Of a stretch of DNA of 64,000 nucleotides, positions 42,898-55,600 are shown piece by piece (the first letter of the stretch is position 1; every line of letters starts with the position of its first letter). This DNA comes from Fusarium oxysporum f. sp. lycopersici 4287 (Eukaryota > Ascomycota > Sordariomycetes > Hypocreales > Nectriaceae), in NCBI RefSeq assembly GCF_000149955.1, contig NC_030994.1, positions 124,001 to 188,000 on the forward strand. Direction: 5' to 3'. Position numbers and translations under genes: made by a program. The notes beneath the pieces are model-generated. The model searched no databases. It was not told the DNA's origin and worked only from the letters and a program-made list of their open reading frames with translations.

Positions 42898-43570
42898 AGT
42901 GATTATTTCAAGGCCCTACCTGTTGATGCGAAGTGTTCGTGGGAACTGTAAGTATCGGCAGACCCCATGTTTAAATAGTCGCCTGGGCGAACAAAGGGCC
43001 ATCTGCCTAGGCTGGTGCCTATTGGACCTTTGAAGTTATTCCGACCTAAGTTAGACTTATTTCAAATCTCACCTCTGTGAGGAAATTAGGCGCACGGGCC
43101 CAAGTCATAGAGAATATCCGCCTGGTAAGTATTACATGGTGTCAAAGGGAGCTCGACAGCTTCGCGAATCTCCTGTTTATAACTCTAATTGCATAGCCGG
43201 CTGTGCCGGTATAAGTGGCTAGTGATGGGCGCCACTCAATTTCTTTTATGATAATATTATTCTTGTATGCAGAAAGGGGGGATCTCAACCAACCCCTCCC
43301 TTAAGAGACCGATGTCATCATGACATTCTAGTCCCATTCTAACACACCCAGGTCAACATTTCTTCACCGCTATAATCTCACCCTGACATAGCCTAGAATT
43401 TGAAGAAAACATATAATTGGCCTGGCAACTTTCATCGCGACAAAACACTTGTAACCACCAGGTACGATATCAGATTAGCCAAACAGAACGGTGGGTCATT
43501 TACAGTCACAGGTTGAGTTGAGCCTCTAAACTGATAAGTCAAACTCTGACCAGGTAGCCATCTGTGTATC
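42898..43570. other. Bidirectional promoter
   Basis: This spacer lies between the histone-fold gene and the Zn2Cys6 gene. No internal gene is supported. Confidence 0.4.
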
Positions 43571-45809
43571 ATGTCTCAGCGAAATCGCCCCATTCTTCCA
43601 GCTGAACCCAACTCTACGATTCGTGGTCCTGACCATTCATCATCATCGCGAGGGGTCCCTGTCACAAGCACAAAGCTAGTTCGGAGGGCTAGACCAGTCA
43701 TTCAGGCGTGCGACCGCTGTCGGAAACAGAAAGTGAAATGTAACGGCGAACGACCAGTTTGCAAAACCTGCACCAGCAAAGGAGTACCATGTTCGTGGAC
43801 AGTCGCGAATCATCAGACTAACGTATCCGCCTCGAGGCATCAGGCAGTTCAGGTTGAAAATGAGCGCCTTCGGGAGGTGTATGCTCTCCTTCAAACGCTT
43901 CCGGAGAGTGAGGCTCGACAGATGTTTGCTCGAATCCGTGATGCAGACGATCCTATCACCGTATTGAATTTTGCAAGGGGCGCAAGCACACTCAGACAAC
44001 CTCCATCTCCACGTCCCGAAATCACCTCGACAGGCTGGAACCCTAGGGTGGACGCCCTGAGCCTTAAGACGTTGAGCGAAAGCCCCATACGCGTATATGC
44101 CAAGCCCTGGACTGCTGTTGCCGGCGATGGGCTTGTTTCGCAGCTAATATCGTCTTTCTTCACCTGGGATGATGCATTTTTTTATCCCTTCATTGATCTT
44201 CAAGCCTTTCTAAAGGATATGAATAGTGGTGACGTCAAGAAAGCTAGATATTGCTCACCTTTTCTTGTCAATGCAATTTGCGCTTCTAGATGTGTACGTG
44301 TACTTTGTATCTCATCTGTCTGGAACCAGGAACCTGACTACTGATAGTTTACATCTGCAAGAGCAAAGATGTTTAGCTCTATCGCAGGCAAGAGCGTAGG
44401 AGCACAATTCCTAGATGAGGCAAAGAAGCTACTAGACTTGGAAAACGGTCGAGCCTCACTTCCAACAGTACAAGGGCTCACCCTAATGTTTACTCTCTCG
44501 GCGTACCGGGGCATGGATCGAGCAGGCATGGTACGTACTCAGGTCAAGTTATCTGACAGCGCTGTTTTGATAGCTTTCGCTACGTGACTGGTAATGCCCT
44601 GTTCGAAAATGTCGACCTCTAGCATTTAGTCATGAAGTATAGCTGACTCAAGTATTAGATGTATAGGTATGCTGCATACGAAATGTTTCGTCGACTTCAT
44701 CTAGACGGGACGTTCAACAAAATCAAAGACGACCCTGGTCAGACGCGACAGAGGGAAATCATATCGAAAGCTGCTTGGGGGCTCTTCTGTTTTGAAAGGT
44801 ATGTGATCGACAGAGTTCACGTAGGATTTTAGTAGTGAAGACTGATATCTATGGCAATTTATGCAGTATTGTAGCATACGTATATCTCGAACAATCTCTA
44901 CTTGCACCGCCCACAATACCAAGATGCTTTCATGCAAAAGACAGACCATCGGAAAATCTTGATTTATGGGGTGACTTACATCAGACACAGAGAGGCATGC
45001 CTCCGTTCGTGCCTGGTATTCTAGATGCCACTTGTGACTTATCGGAAATGCTGTATGAGATAATGTTTTGCAATATCCGAGCACAGGAGATTGGAAGCGA
45101 AGAGGACCTCAAAAAAAGGCGAGAATTATACAATTCAGTTTTGGAATGGAGCGGAAACCTACCAAAACGTATGAAAAAAGATGAGAACTTGACACCTCAG
45201 ACCTGTTTCCTAAGGTACTTATCACTCCCTACATTTTGTATTCCACTTTCTAACAGAGACAGAATCTACATCGACGAATTATTAATCAGCCTTCTAAGAC
45301 CGCTAAGTCCTGATACAATATTCGAAAATGGAACAACCGCCAAAACGCATTGCATTCAACTAGCTGGCATCGACGTAGACGTCGTGGCACAATACATACA
45401 ACATTTTTCCATACGGGATTATTCATGCATGGCGCTATGCGGACTTTACAACTCGGTCGGAACTGTAGCTGCGTATCTCGACGATCCAGCCGCTCGCAGC
45501 ACATTTGTGAAAGCAAGCATGATGCTCCGCCAAATCGGGCGTGATTTTCCCATGGCCATATTTATCCTGCAGGGAGTCCAGGCTATGGCATGGGCGAGCG
45601 GTTTTGCGCTCCCAACTGAGGCCAGTCAATTTTTTAAGGAACTAGGCTCTGGCAAGGAGGAACTTCTGGATATGCCTATAGCATTTACGCTGCCATCGGT
45701 TGCGTCGGTCAGGCAGCTTTTGTCGGCGGATAGCGGGGATAACAGCTTAGAGATGGGGATAGAGATAGGCTTGCTGCTTTCTAGATGGAGTTCCTTATCA
45801 GTCGACTAA
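43571..45809 (+). CDS. Zn2Cys6 transcription factor
   Basis: Exons 43571-44293, 44348-44530, 44659-44798, 44867-45214 and 45257-45809 encode 648 aa. The binuclear cluster ACDRCRKQKVKCNGERPVC plus KTCTSKGVPC (Cys47-Cys74) has exact CX2CX6CX6CX2CX6C spacing. A short coiled-coil-like dimerisation helix (QVENERLREVYALLQTLPE) follows, then the middle-homology region (GMDRAGM-MYRYAAYEMFRRL and FCFE-SIVAYVYLEQSL across introns). The third intron boundary uses an AG at 44658. The last intron is only 42 nt and in frame, so a retained form with 14 extra residues would also be translatable. Target genes are unknown; the divergent histone-fold gene is one candidate. Confidence 0.8.
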
Positions 45810-47337
45810 CAATTTTGGAAGTTTTAGGTTAGTTTTCTATCTATAAATTAAAGTAAAAAGGGACTTTTATACCCCTTAACTAGGGTTGGGGGGAAAGCTT
45901 TAAGCCGAAATAAGTAAACTCTTAAGCGATTTCTAAGGATGGTGTAAGATGTGTTAACTCTCAGAACTTAAATAAAGTTTTACCCGAGTTCATATAGTAA
46001 AATCGCTAACATTCTTGGAAGCTTTTTCGGCGTAACTCCAAAGAAGAACGGAGTGCTGAGTCTCCTCTTCTGGTGATGTCTATTCTCTGCCTGTATGTTG
46101 GCTGGTCGGTCATCTTTTGTCCGCTCCTCGTGCTGACTCTGTCGCTCCTTTGGGAAATGTGGACCATAAGACTTAGCACGGCTGTTACCGTCCTTTGCCA
46201 GGCGTGACCTGTTGCTAGTCAATTGTATTAAATTCTGTTCATTTCCGGGACACAAATCTGTGAATATGGGGATACTGACCATATTGGCTCAGACTGGTTA
46301 CATCGGTTGCGTAGCCAAAGGAATGAAGCTTAGTTAATATGACGTTTGGGTAATGTGTAGATAATGGATCAAGATTGAACAGCGCACAGCATCCCTGCAG
46401 AAACTCATGTAGACAAGCGAAAATAGGAGCAGAAACATCTATTAGTACGACAAATATAACTCAAACTTAGACATCTCTTCAGAGGCTGTAAATGACATTA
46501 CAGCTAGGGTACATCGACAGCACAGTGCTGTTGTGGCTTTCCTGCTGAATTGACGTTCCTGTGATAGGTAAGTTGGAGCCTGATCTGTAAAACCTCTGTT
46601 TCGATTGGGCGTCATGTGATAGCAAACATAAGCTTAATAATTAAAGTGATTAAGCGAGAGCCTAATTTAAGTGAGGGAAGCTTTAATACTTATATACACT
46701 ATATATTCTCTATCTAATGCAGTAAATCTAATTATCTCACTTTAACACCTATTTTAATTTTCAAAGCATTCCTGTTTCAGTGGCTCTCTGTGATTGTCTC
46801 AACAGTCACATAACTTGTCGACCGCGGCCCCGGCCGTGGTGCCGCCGACAGAATCTTGAACAGCCTGAAAATCTGAAACCTTGGATATATGGGTCTATAT
46901 ACAGCTGTGCCTTTTGACCTTCTTTAACGAGTCGGTTCCCGAACCGTTTGTGGACCTTATCAGGTATGTTTGCCCACATCCCGACGATCTACCATGGGGT
47001 TACGTATATCACAGCGAATTAGGAAAGACTGTTTACTAACGTCACGTTGCAACCATCACGCCTCTTCAAGCAGATCGACATGTGAAATGGATCCTCCTGC
47101 CAACTACGGCCATTTTCGCATTGCGGAACTTTGTCGACGTGACATTGCCAAGACGGACGGGATAAAGACGTGATTTGCGATGGTGGGATAACGGTGTGAT
47201 GCAACCCTGAGAACTGAAGAGTCAAATGTGATAGTCCGTCTTAGAATGCATAAAGGGAACTGGATTTCTCGCATGCTTGGTTTGTTTTGCCATCATTTGA
47301 CCTCGTTCACATCACTGTCTTTGTCTGTGCTGTCATC
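45810..47337. other. Gene-poor spacer
   Basis: 1.5 kb without a convincing gene. It contains a GC-rich segment with CCGCGG/CCGGCC text at 46822-46850 and the promoter of the dioxygenase gene. Confidence 0.4.
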
Positions 47338-48544
47338 ATGCGTGTTTCTGCTTCAATTACTCTGGCCTTGGCTGCTTTGGCCGTGGCCCATCCAGGCGAA
47401 GACCACCACGATGAGCTTGAGGCGCGTCGCTCCTTCGAAGCCAGTGCTGAGCGATTGTCCCTCCGTCACTGTGCTGAGAAGCTGCAGGCCAGAGGTGTTA
47501 CCGAGCGTAACATCAAGCGTCGTTCTGCCTTGGTCGAGGAGCATCGCCGAAAGCGTAAGTAATACTCAGATACATAGCTCATCTCTTTCTAATGTGGCTT
47601 GTCTTAGGTGGTATCAAGAAGCGCGATCTCGAGGACGTGCTCAACACGGACCATAATAAGACCCATCTTGGGTATACACCCAACACCCCAGCCGAGATCC
47701 TCTTCGCAGGCCAAAACTCATGCGTGCTAACCCCCGAGGTCACTCTCGGTCCATACTGTGAGTGTTGGTCAGCTGTCAAAACGACATGCGCTAACAATTA
47801 CGAGACGTCAGTGGCGAGTCTGTTCGGCGCAATCTGAAAGAGGACCAGGAGGGCGTTGACCTTATTCTCGACTACCAAATCATCAACGTAGCTACTTGCG
47901 AACCTGTACCAAAGCTATATCTCGAGATCTGGCACTGTAACTCAACTGGTGTTTACGGCGGCGTGAATAATCAGGGAAACGGAAACTTTGATGACAAGGC
48001 CAACATTAACAAGACCTTTGGCCGGGGCATCCAGCCAACGGATGAAGATGGTGTTGCCCAGTTTGAGACGATCTTCCCAGGTCATTATGTTGGCCGTACG
48101 ACGCATATCCATCTCTTGGCTCATGCAAACGCTACTCTTTACCAGAATAAGACACTTGGAAACGTCATCTACAGCAGCCACATTGGACAGACTTACTTCG
48201 ACCAGGACCTGATCGACGACGTTGAAGCCCTTGCTCCTTACACCACCAACACGCAGGCTCAGACCACAAACGCTGGTGACGGAATTCTAGCTCAGGCTGC
48301 CAACCAGGACTACGACCCGGTCGTTGAATGGACCCTTCTTGGTGACACTGTTGCTGAGGGCCTCTTCGGCTGGCTGGCATATGGCATCAACATCACTACC
48401 ACTGAGAAGGTCACCCCCGCAGTCTTTAGATATGAGGATGGTGGCCACACCAACCCTAACTTTGGAGGCGGCCCTGGCGGCCCTGGTGGACCCCGGCCAC
48501 CAGGCGCAAGTAAGGCAGAGGATACCACGAGCGATACTGCTTAG
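47338..48544 (+). CDS. Secreted intradiol ring-cleavage dioxygenase-like protein
   Basis: Exons 47338-47554, 47608-47757 and 47805-48544 encode 368 aa. The start is the ATG that opens a signal peptide (MRVSASITLALAALAVA). A His/Asp/Glu-rich, Arg-rich pro-region follows. The catalytic domain resembles the protocatechuate 3,4-dioxygenase beta fold: TLGPYYV, LYLEIWHCNSTGVYGG, and the iron-ligand region PGHYVGRTTHIHLLAH (Tyr plus two His). The usual Tyr-Tyr-His-His Fe(III) set therefore looks present. The C terminus is Gly/Pro-rich (GGGPGGPGGPRPPG). Secreted fungal intradiol enzymes cleave catechols, perhaps lignin- or defence-derived phenolics. The second acceptor was chosen at 47804 because it restores PYYVSGESV. 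Confidence 0.85.
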
Positions 48545-49177
48545 ATTTTAGCTACTGAGTAGGATCCTCCAGCTTCGATGGACAGTGGCCGAAAGGTAAC
48601 TAAGAAATTTGCTTCTGTTCTACTATGTATCTTAATACAGGTTATGTCACAGCACCCCTAGGCATAATAGGTCAATACAAGATATAAGATATATTTTATA
48701 AAAAATAATACATGAGTCCATAACAGATTTCACAAGTGCCTAAGTTGTAATTAAATTCAGGTCACCGTGCTATCTTAAACAATATCTGCATCCTCCTAAT
48801 CCGGTGGAAGGAGACTTCGGTACATATTTAAGATAGGCTGAGATGCTGGAAATCACGGTTCTTAAATAAAGAAATAGCAAGTCTTCAATCAGTGCTGCCC
48901 AGTTGTTTGAGTAACTCATACCTATGGAGCCTTCATTCGTTAGCGCCAAGTAAACACTGACGATCAGAGGATCTACTAACTTGAATAAGAACCACTAATA
49001 CAAGCATACATCACAACCCAGGACTCTGCACAAGGAGATAAATACTTAAATAACATCAGAAAGGGCAGTACGTCAAGAGTATATAAGAGATACTGCAGGT
49101 TTCAATTATTTCCTGCACATACACTTTAAGCTGGCCATAAGCACTACGCATCTAGAAGACACCCCGCGAAGATAAAC
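48545..49177. other. Convergent 3' spacer
   Basis: AT-rich with no gene visible. Confidence 0.4.
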
Positions 49178-50759
49178 CTAACCGAGGATTTCTTGACGTA
49201 CCCAAACCTTTGGACCCTTGTACGTGGTAATCTCGTCCAATTCGTCCCGTATCCTCTGAACCTCGCCATATCCTATACGTTGTTGCATCCTTTTTAAGAC
49301 GTCCTTCACCAGGGTAATCTCTTCCAATGACCTAGCACCGTAACCAAGTATCAGCAATGGCCATGCTCCTAAATAACAACCGCTCCATTTTTGATGTTCC
49401 TCGGGGCATTGAAGGATATTCATGGCCAAATCAAGTTGCCATCTCCAGGGCTTTCCATCCCGGTCTCCAGCCGAAGGTGCAGGACAAATTGTATCATCAA
49501 TTGACGTCAGGGTTTCGGTGATTAGATCAAGGAGGAGAGAAGTTGCGATTATCATCAGGTCATTGAAGCGTGAATCTCCATGTTGAACGTTCTGGCTGTT
49601 TTCGTCATCGAATAACAACTGCTCCCAGTACTGCAGCTCGGCCTTCAAGCCCTCTAGGTGATCGGAAAGATTGCCTCGAGGGACATTGTACGAGTCGATT
49701 ATCCGTAGTATAAGTCGATACAGGGACGTAGGTACTCCGAGCACGATGCTTGGATTTGCATGAGATGGATTTGCGATGTCGTATGACTGAAGCAAATCTT
49801 CAGCATGAGTGATAAATTCAGAGTCCAATCGAAAGTCAGGCCTAAATGGCTTCCTGATAGATAGCAAAAAGCCCTGATACAGCACGCTTTCAACATTGAT
49901 CCTGTCGTAGCTTTGAGTGAATGGCCTCAATGAACTGTTGTCTTGGTTCCTTAAGCTGAGCAGCTTCACAGCCCCGACAACGTGAGGCTTCGGGTTCGAC
50001 ATCGCATCAAGACTCCAGAACTGGGCGCAGAATCCGTTAGCCAATATCACAGTGAGGCAGAATTATGATTGAGTACATACATTATAAACGTATAAGTATG
50101 ATGCAACCGTTAATAAACACGAATGCCGATAGGCATCTGATGGACAAAAGTCCACAAGTTCCTGATTCAGCCCTCTCATAGCTTCTGTGTAGTATCGCAA
50201 AGCTATGAGGCGATACCGATCATTGTTCATCAGGACATGTTTGTTTGAAGCACAGTTGGCTAGTATAGCATATTTGACGGTTCTGTTGTGTGACATCATG
50301 CCCATTAGGTCTGACTGGCACTGAAAAAAGTATGACTTGTCCTTTGTTGGAAGAGTAAGGGAGTTGAAGTGGAAGTTGTAAAAGTGATGCATCAACTCGA
50401 ATTCGGTTTCCGTTTCCAAGAGGGGATGGTTGATAGTTGTAAGTGATGCCCTATTATTCAGAATGGGGACAATGTCATGTGAGATCTCGTCAGTCTTTGG
50501 TGGGGAGGTGCTCTCGTTGGCGGGTGACGAAGGAGCAGGAGTTGCACGTCGACGGCGGTGCCTTTTATCAGCCATATCGGTGGCATTGAGCCATGAACAG
50601 CTGCGACCAAAGCGAGAGCAGTTGCGACAGGATGGCTTTCCTTCGTCACATTTGACTCGGCGTTGTCTGCCTATCATCGGTCAGTAGGGGCATATATTTA
50701 AACTCCCAATGCTCACATGTGACGCAGCCAGTCTTCGCACGTAATTTGGCATCTGGCAT
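49178..50759 (-). CDS. Zn2Cys6 transcription factor
   Basis: Exons on the minus strand 50759-50717, 50670-50081 and 50020-49178 encode 491 aa. The first intron (46 nt) splits the second Cys codon. Joining gives KTGCVTCRQRRVKCDEGKP and SCRNCSRFGRSCSW, an exact CX2CX6CX6CX2CX6C cluster at residues 12-39. A basic KRHRRRRATP nuclear-localisation-like run follows, then helical fungal-factor sequence (ETEFELMHHFYNFHFNSL, TKDKSYFFQCQSDLMGMMSHN). This N-terminal plan is common in short Zn2Cys6 proteins annotated as sterol-uptake-like. The second intron is 60 nt and rejoins YVYN to FWSLDAMSNPKPHVVG. It precedes an amidase gene on the same strand, a plausible target. Confidence 0.8.
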
Positions 50760-51133
50760 GATCAGATAAGCGGTGATGTTCTTATATGTTTCTGAGGCTT
50801 GAATGGTCATGCACCCAATGAAAGCGGAGAAGTTACGGCACTGGGGTCAAATCAGAAGCGGGGAAGTAGGGGTTTTAAGGTGATAACAAGAGACAGACTT
50901 GGGCGCTAGCTCTTTTGGTCTTCTCCAGTATCTCCCGCTAGTCTCTAAGCTAATGGACTCCAATGACTGATAAGAAGTACAGCACTATTGTCACTAGCCT
51001 CCCATCCTCTATTAATGGTATAGGGCTTTACTCTCTAGCGATTACATGAGGAGTCTGAAGTGGTGCGGTTCATTCATTATACGAAAGTCTTAAATATGCA
51101 GTTCCTAAGTTCTATCTGGAGGCTTGAGCCTGT
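50760..51133. other. Zn2Cys6 promoter / amidase 3' flank
   Basis: 374 bases with no gene visible. Confidence 0.4.
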
Positions 51134-53009
51134 TTATCCCTGGACAATCTTTGACACCAACTCTGCAGCAGCGACCATGTCTTCGTCGCGGAAGTGCTTA
51201 CCAACAATTTGCAACGCCAACGGTGCTTCAGCATACTCTTCGGGCGAGTCTTCTCTTGTGTCAGCATTGATTTAGCAACGTCGCCAGCAATATGACTTAC
51301 ACTTGTTGTATTCTCTTTCCTCTTCGGCTGATCGGGGTTTGAAGTCAGAGTATGGTGTATCGGTTGGCTCAACCTTCAGTCCAGTCGGGAATGTAATGGC
51401 TGGTTGGTCGAGGAGATTCCAGATGGCCGTGTAAGGAATGTAATGTCCATCGCCCAACTTTGCAGCAGGCCCGACGTAGGCAGGGCAGAGAATAAAGTCA
51501 ACACCTCGATCCTTCATGATCTTGTGGTACCTAAAGAAGTCAGCTAAGTAAGTCTCCAGTATGCTGTGTACCTACTGCTCTCGCAATGCGTCTCTTCGAA
51601 CATTAAAAGCCCAGTTCTCCTGTATAGTAAGTGGCCTTGCGGAGCAAGTTGAAGATAAAGTCCGACAGCGGCGCATAGGCTCTCCTCCCTTTTCCAAGAG
51701 ACCCTTCTGTGTTACAGCACATTCAGGGAAGTACAGTCTTGAAACAATATCCATGCCCTCTTGATGGTTATATGGTTCAAAGTCGACTACAGTAATGCCT
51801 GCACTCTTGAGCTTCTTAACGGCATATCGGAGTGCGCGAACGACTGGAGGATGGGGTCGGACAAGGCTGTGACAACAGTTAGCCGATAGACATGAGAAGA
51901 AAAATAGAGCTCACCCATCCTCCCACATAACACCAATAGTGAAGCTGCCAGGCTTAAGCGGACTGGCCTGCTTCCAAGGCTGAGGTACTAGCGATGTCTC
52001 AATCTCCCAGGGTTCCTGGTCAAGAACAGCTTTCTGAAAGAGACCAAGGTCTTCTGCAGTATTGGCTAGAGGTGAGATAACGCATCGGATGCTCTCTTGT
52101 CCAGCACCAGGGAGACACACTCCTTTGTACGGGTTGCGCAGTGCGGTAGTCCTCAGCCCATATGCGCCACAAAAGGCAGCGGGTACTCTAACAGAACCTC
52201 CAAGGTCGGTACCAATACCCAAGGCTGCGCAACGTAATCCCAACGAAGCGCCTTCTCCTCCGCTCGAGCCGCCGCATGTTAATGTTCGGTTGTGCGGGCT
52301 CACAGTCGTGCCGTAGATTGGGTTGGAACAGTCAATGTGCTATATCGTCAGTGACAGGTCATCGAAAGGGGGAAGACTAACTAACCATTACGCTTTGAGG
52401 TTCATTCGTTCGCACATGGAATACTGCTCCAGCCTTCTTGCAACACTGAACAATCAGGGCGTCTTCTTCAGGAACGTTGTCAATAAGGGCGACGTAAGCC
52501 GAATGAGCAATCCGTCCCTTATGTTCAATATGCTCCTTGGTCGAGATCGGGATACCGTGCAAGGGCCCCTTGATTTTGCCGGTTGCCTTGAAGTACGCAT
52601 CAAGTTCAGCAGCGGCTTCGAGTGCATCAGCATTCATGAACTCGGTTGCAAAGTTGGTCAGTTGATGTGCGATATGAGCTCTCTTGAGAAATGCAGTGAC
52701 AGTCTCAACAGCCGTCAGAGAGCCAGAGGCCATTTGTTCCACCAGTTTTGTTGCACTGGTAGCTGTGATCTCCAACTCTCGTGCTGAAATGAAGCCGCAT
52801 GTCTCGATGAAAGTAGAAACATTGAGTTGGTCAGCAGGTGGAAGTTGCCTAGCTGGGAGAAGCCAATCTGGGTTGAGAGATTCTCGGAGTACTTTACGGC
52901 ATTTCTCAGCTTGGATCTCCCAATCGGCCAGGACAGAAGTGTCTGCGGACTTTTGGGGCTGAGAATGGGAGACAAGTCCCTGAGGAAGAGATTCAACAAC
53001 AGACGCCAT
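51134..53009 (-). CDS. Amidase (amidase-signature family)
   Basis: Exons on the minus strand 53009-52386, 52339-51915, 51866-51576, 51530-51301 and 51249-51134 encode 561 aa; the introns are 45-51 nt and all phases agree. The Ser-Ser-Lys triad is visible: Lys in GIPISTKEHIEHKG, the cis-Ser in GTDLGGSVRVPA and the nucleophile region with GGSSGGEGA. It should hydrolyse an amide to acid and ammonia in the cytosol, like fungal acetamidase or general amidases; the exact substrate is unknown. The last intron was placed to give NKYSPEEYAEAP. Between GEPMRR and RPLTIQENWAFN the sequence looks foreign to the family, and another frame there reads PLSDFIFNLL. An adjacent Zn2Cys6 gene and a divergent transporter suggest a nitrogen-catabolic set. 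Confidence 0.85.
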
Positions 53010-53646
53010 GATGTATGATGGAAAGGTAATGGAGGCAAAGTTACGAGGAATGATGATTAGATAGATCTTGGCTTCAAACGCATCTTTATATTCATACTCA
53101 ATGAAACCCAATCGCGTCTACTTTGCCGACTTCAGACATGTCACTGACTCTGTATCATATGATGCATACTTCGTTGAGGGCGAAATGCCGTTGTTAGAAG
53201 CCTCTTTCAAGATAACCTATCTTTCGGTAATCATATCTATTGGTGGGACGCCTCGCAAAAGCCAATGATTGGTCAAGACATGGTCTCATGCTGGAATCGG
53301 TTAGAGGTTCGCCAAACTGAAGGATAAGCTAAAACTCGTAAATATCAGTCATTGGTTGTTACCCCCCAGGCTGGGGTCCACCCCCGGATTAAATGTTATC
53401 GTGATCAACTGCGGAATTGGAACAAGGTGACGTTTGAAGGGGGATCTAGACTGTCTGGGCAATGGGGAGATTGCGATCTAGTAGTTGGCGCTATGTTTAA
53501 AAGGTGTTATCGCGTTCCGGCTGCTTGGTATGCCTTCATTGCATGTATATAATCCCTGGTCTGTTCGCCAGAAACAGAACTTCACAGACCCATAGACCTC
53601 AAGTCACAAATTGACCAATCTTATTCTATCTATTGTATGCTTCATC
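53010..53646. promoter_or_regulatory. Bidirectional promoter of amidase and MFS genes
   Basis: 637 bases lie between divergent starts. GATA-type sites (for example TGATAA-like text) were not clearly clustered. No gene lies inside. Confidence 0.4.
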
Positions 53647-55600
53647 ATGGGATCAGACGACAACTCGCCACAGCCCGTGTCGGACTTTGTCCCCGGGACA
53701 GTCCTCCTTGTTGACTTTGATGGCACCTTGGATACTCGCCACGCTCAAGGCCATCGAGATATCGTTCTTGTTCCAACTCCCTCTGAAGATCCAGATGATC
53801 CTTTGAACTGGAGCAGATGGAGAAAGACTTTGCTTATGGCAACTCTATGCGTGTATGTCCAGCCACCTACTGTTGAGAAACAGGAACTGAGCCCTTATGA
53901 GCAGGTACTGCCTTGCCATTGGTATTGCTTCGGCCGCCATTTACTCCGTTCTTGTTCCGATCTCAGCTGCCACTGGCCTCAGTGTCGGTGATCTGATCTA
54001 GACTATGCCGAGTCTGCATTATTGTGACCTTTGGATGGGGATGTCTGATCTGGCAGCCTCTGGCACAGAAGTTTGGTAAACGTCCTGTTTACCTTTTGTC
54101 CTTACTGGGAACAACGGTAAGTCTATCCCTCCTTACGCGTTTCTGCCATAACTCATCATCGCCAGGGAATCATGATCTGGGCACCGCATGCAACGACCAA
54201 CGGCCAATGGATTGCCAACAAGGTCCTCCAAGGGACCTTTGGTGCCCCAGTCGAGTCACTCTGCGAAATATCGGTGTCAGATACTGTAAGTAGCCGAGTC
54301 AACCGCCCTTCCTCACCTAATCTCGCTCATTCTTGTAGTACTTTGCCCACGAGAGAGGCACCTACATTGCTTACTACGCTCTATTCCTCGGAGGTGCAAA
54401 CTTTGTTGCACCTGTCATTTCTGGCTTCATCAACGACGGACAAGGTTGGGAATGGGTGCTGGTAAGTAACAGACAGTGATGCGAGTTCCGCTACTGACTC
54501 ATCGGGCAGCATTGGTGCGCAATCTTTAACGCAATCGCATTCGTTATTTGCTTGTTCTTCATGGAGGAAACAAAGTACAACCGAAAAGCCACCCCACTCC
54601 ATCTCAACGATACTATCGATATCAACAAAGCGACCGAGTCTCCCAGCGATGGTAAGAAAGAGGTAGAGTCGCAGACTACATCAAATGTAGATGTCATCAA
54701 TGGCAGCGTCCTCCCCTCCTCCAAGACCTTCCTCGACAAAATCAAGATCTTCCGAAGCGAGCACGTTCAAGGCAGCGCTCCTCTGAAGGGCATGCTCATT
54801 CGACCCTTCAAGTACTTCTTCTTGCCCATTGTTATGTTCTGTGGCTTCATGTATGGCGCTGTTATTTGCTACTTCAATGTGCTCAATGGTACAGCGTCGA
54901 TCATTCTCTCGGCTCCTCCTTATTCATTCAAGCCAAGCACTGTTGGTCTTTGCTACATCGCTACCGTCATTGGAGTCTTTGTTGGGTAGGCATGGCCGGA
55001 TTTTCAACTCCCACCATACATGAGCTAACAAAAAGCAGGTCATTCCTTTCTGGCCCAGTCGGAGATAAGCTCGTCCTTTACCTGACGCGCCGTAATAACG
55101 GCATCCGCGAGCCTGAATACCGCCTGTGGCTTTACGCTGTTCTACTTCTGGCCGTGCCAGGTGGACTACTACTCTGGGGCGTTGGAGCGGCTCATCACGT
55201 TCACTGGTCAGGACTCTTGATCGCTATGGGAATGTTAGGTGCCGCAATCACTGCAGGCTGTCAGATTCCTCTTAGCTACTGCATCGACTGCTATACTGAG
55301 CTTGGCTCCGACGCTATTGTCACAATCATTCTGATTCGCAACACCATGAGCTTTGCCATTGGCTACGGGTAAGTGACTCACCATCCTTCAAGCTTTCATC
55401 TACTAATCTCTCTTAGTGTCACTCCCTGGGTTACAGGAATGGGCTATCAGAACGCTTTCCTTGTTGCAGCCTTTGTTGCAATGGCGCAGTTTTCTCTTGC
55501 TTTTGTGTTCATCAAGTATGGTAAACAGCTTCGACGAAACAGTACTGCGAGCTATTTCAAGTACCTTGAGCAGGTCAAGAATGATGGCCTCATTCACTGA
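53647..55600 (+). pseudogene. MFS transporter (DHA1-like) with a frame lesion in exon 2
   Basis: Seven exons can be drawn: 53647-53852, 53905-54116, 54166-54285, 54339-54461, 54510-54985, 55039-55368 and 55417-55600. The introns are 48-53 nt. Translations give a 12-helix drug:H+ antiporter-type protein: DPDDPLNWSRWRKTLLMATL, AIGIASAAIYSVLVPISAATG, FGWGCLIWQPLAQKFGKRP, LQGTFGAPVESLCEISVSD, LTRRNNGIREPEYRLWLY. Exon 2 breaks after GLSVGDL with a TAG at 53999-54001, and the correct frame resumes ~35 bases later. The exon is one base too long for the flanking phases, and the expected NAGTGYMFL motif is gone. It is either a decayed gene or a locally bad sequence. Confidence 0.75.

Noticed and set aside
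46810..46860. GC-rich palindromic CCGCGG/CCGGCC text
   Set aside because: Too isolated to assign as an operator; no cluster gene is adjacent.
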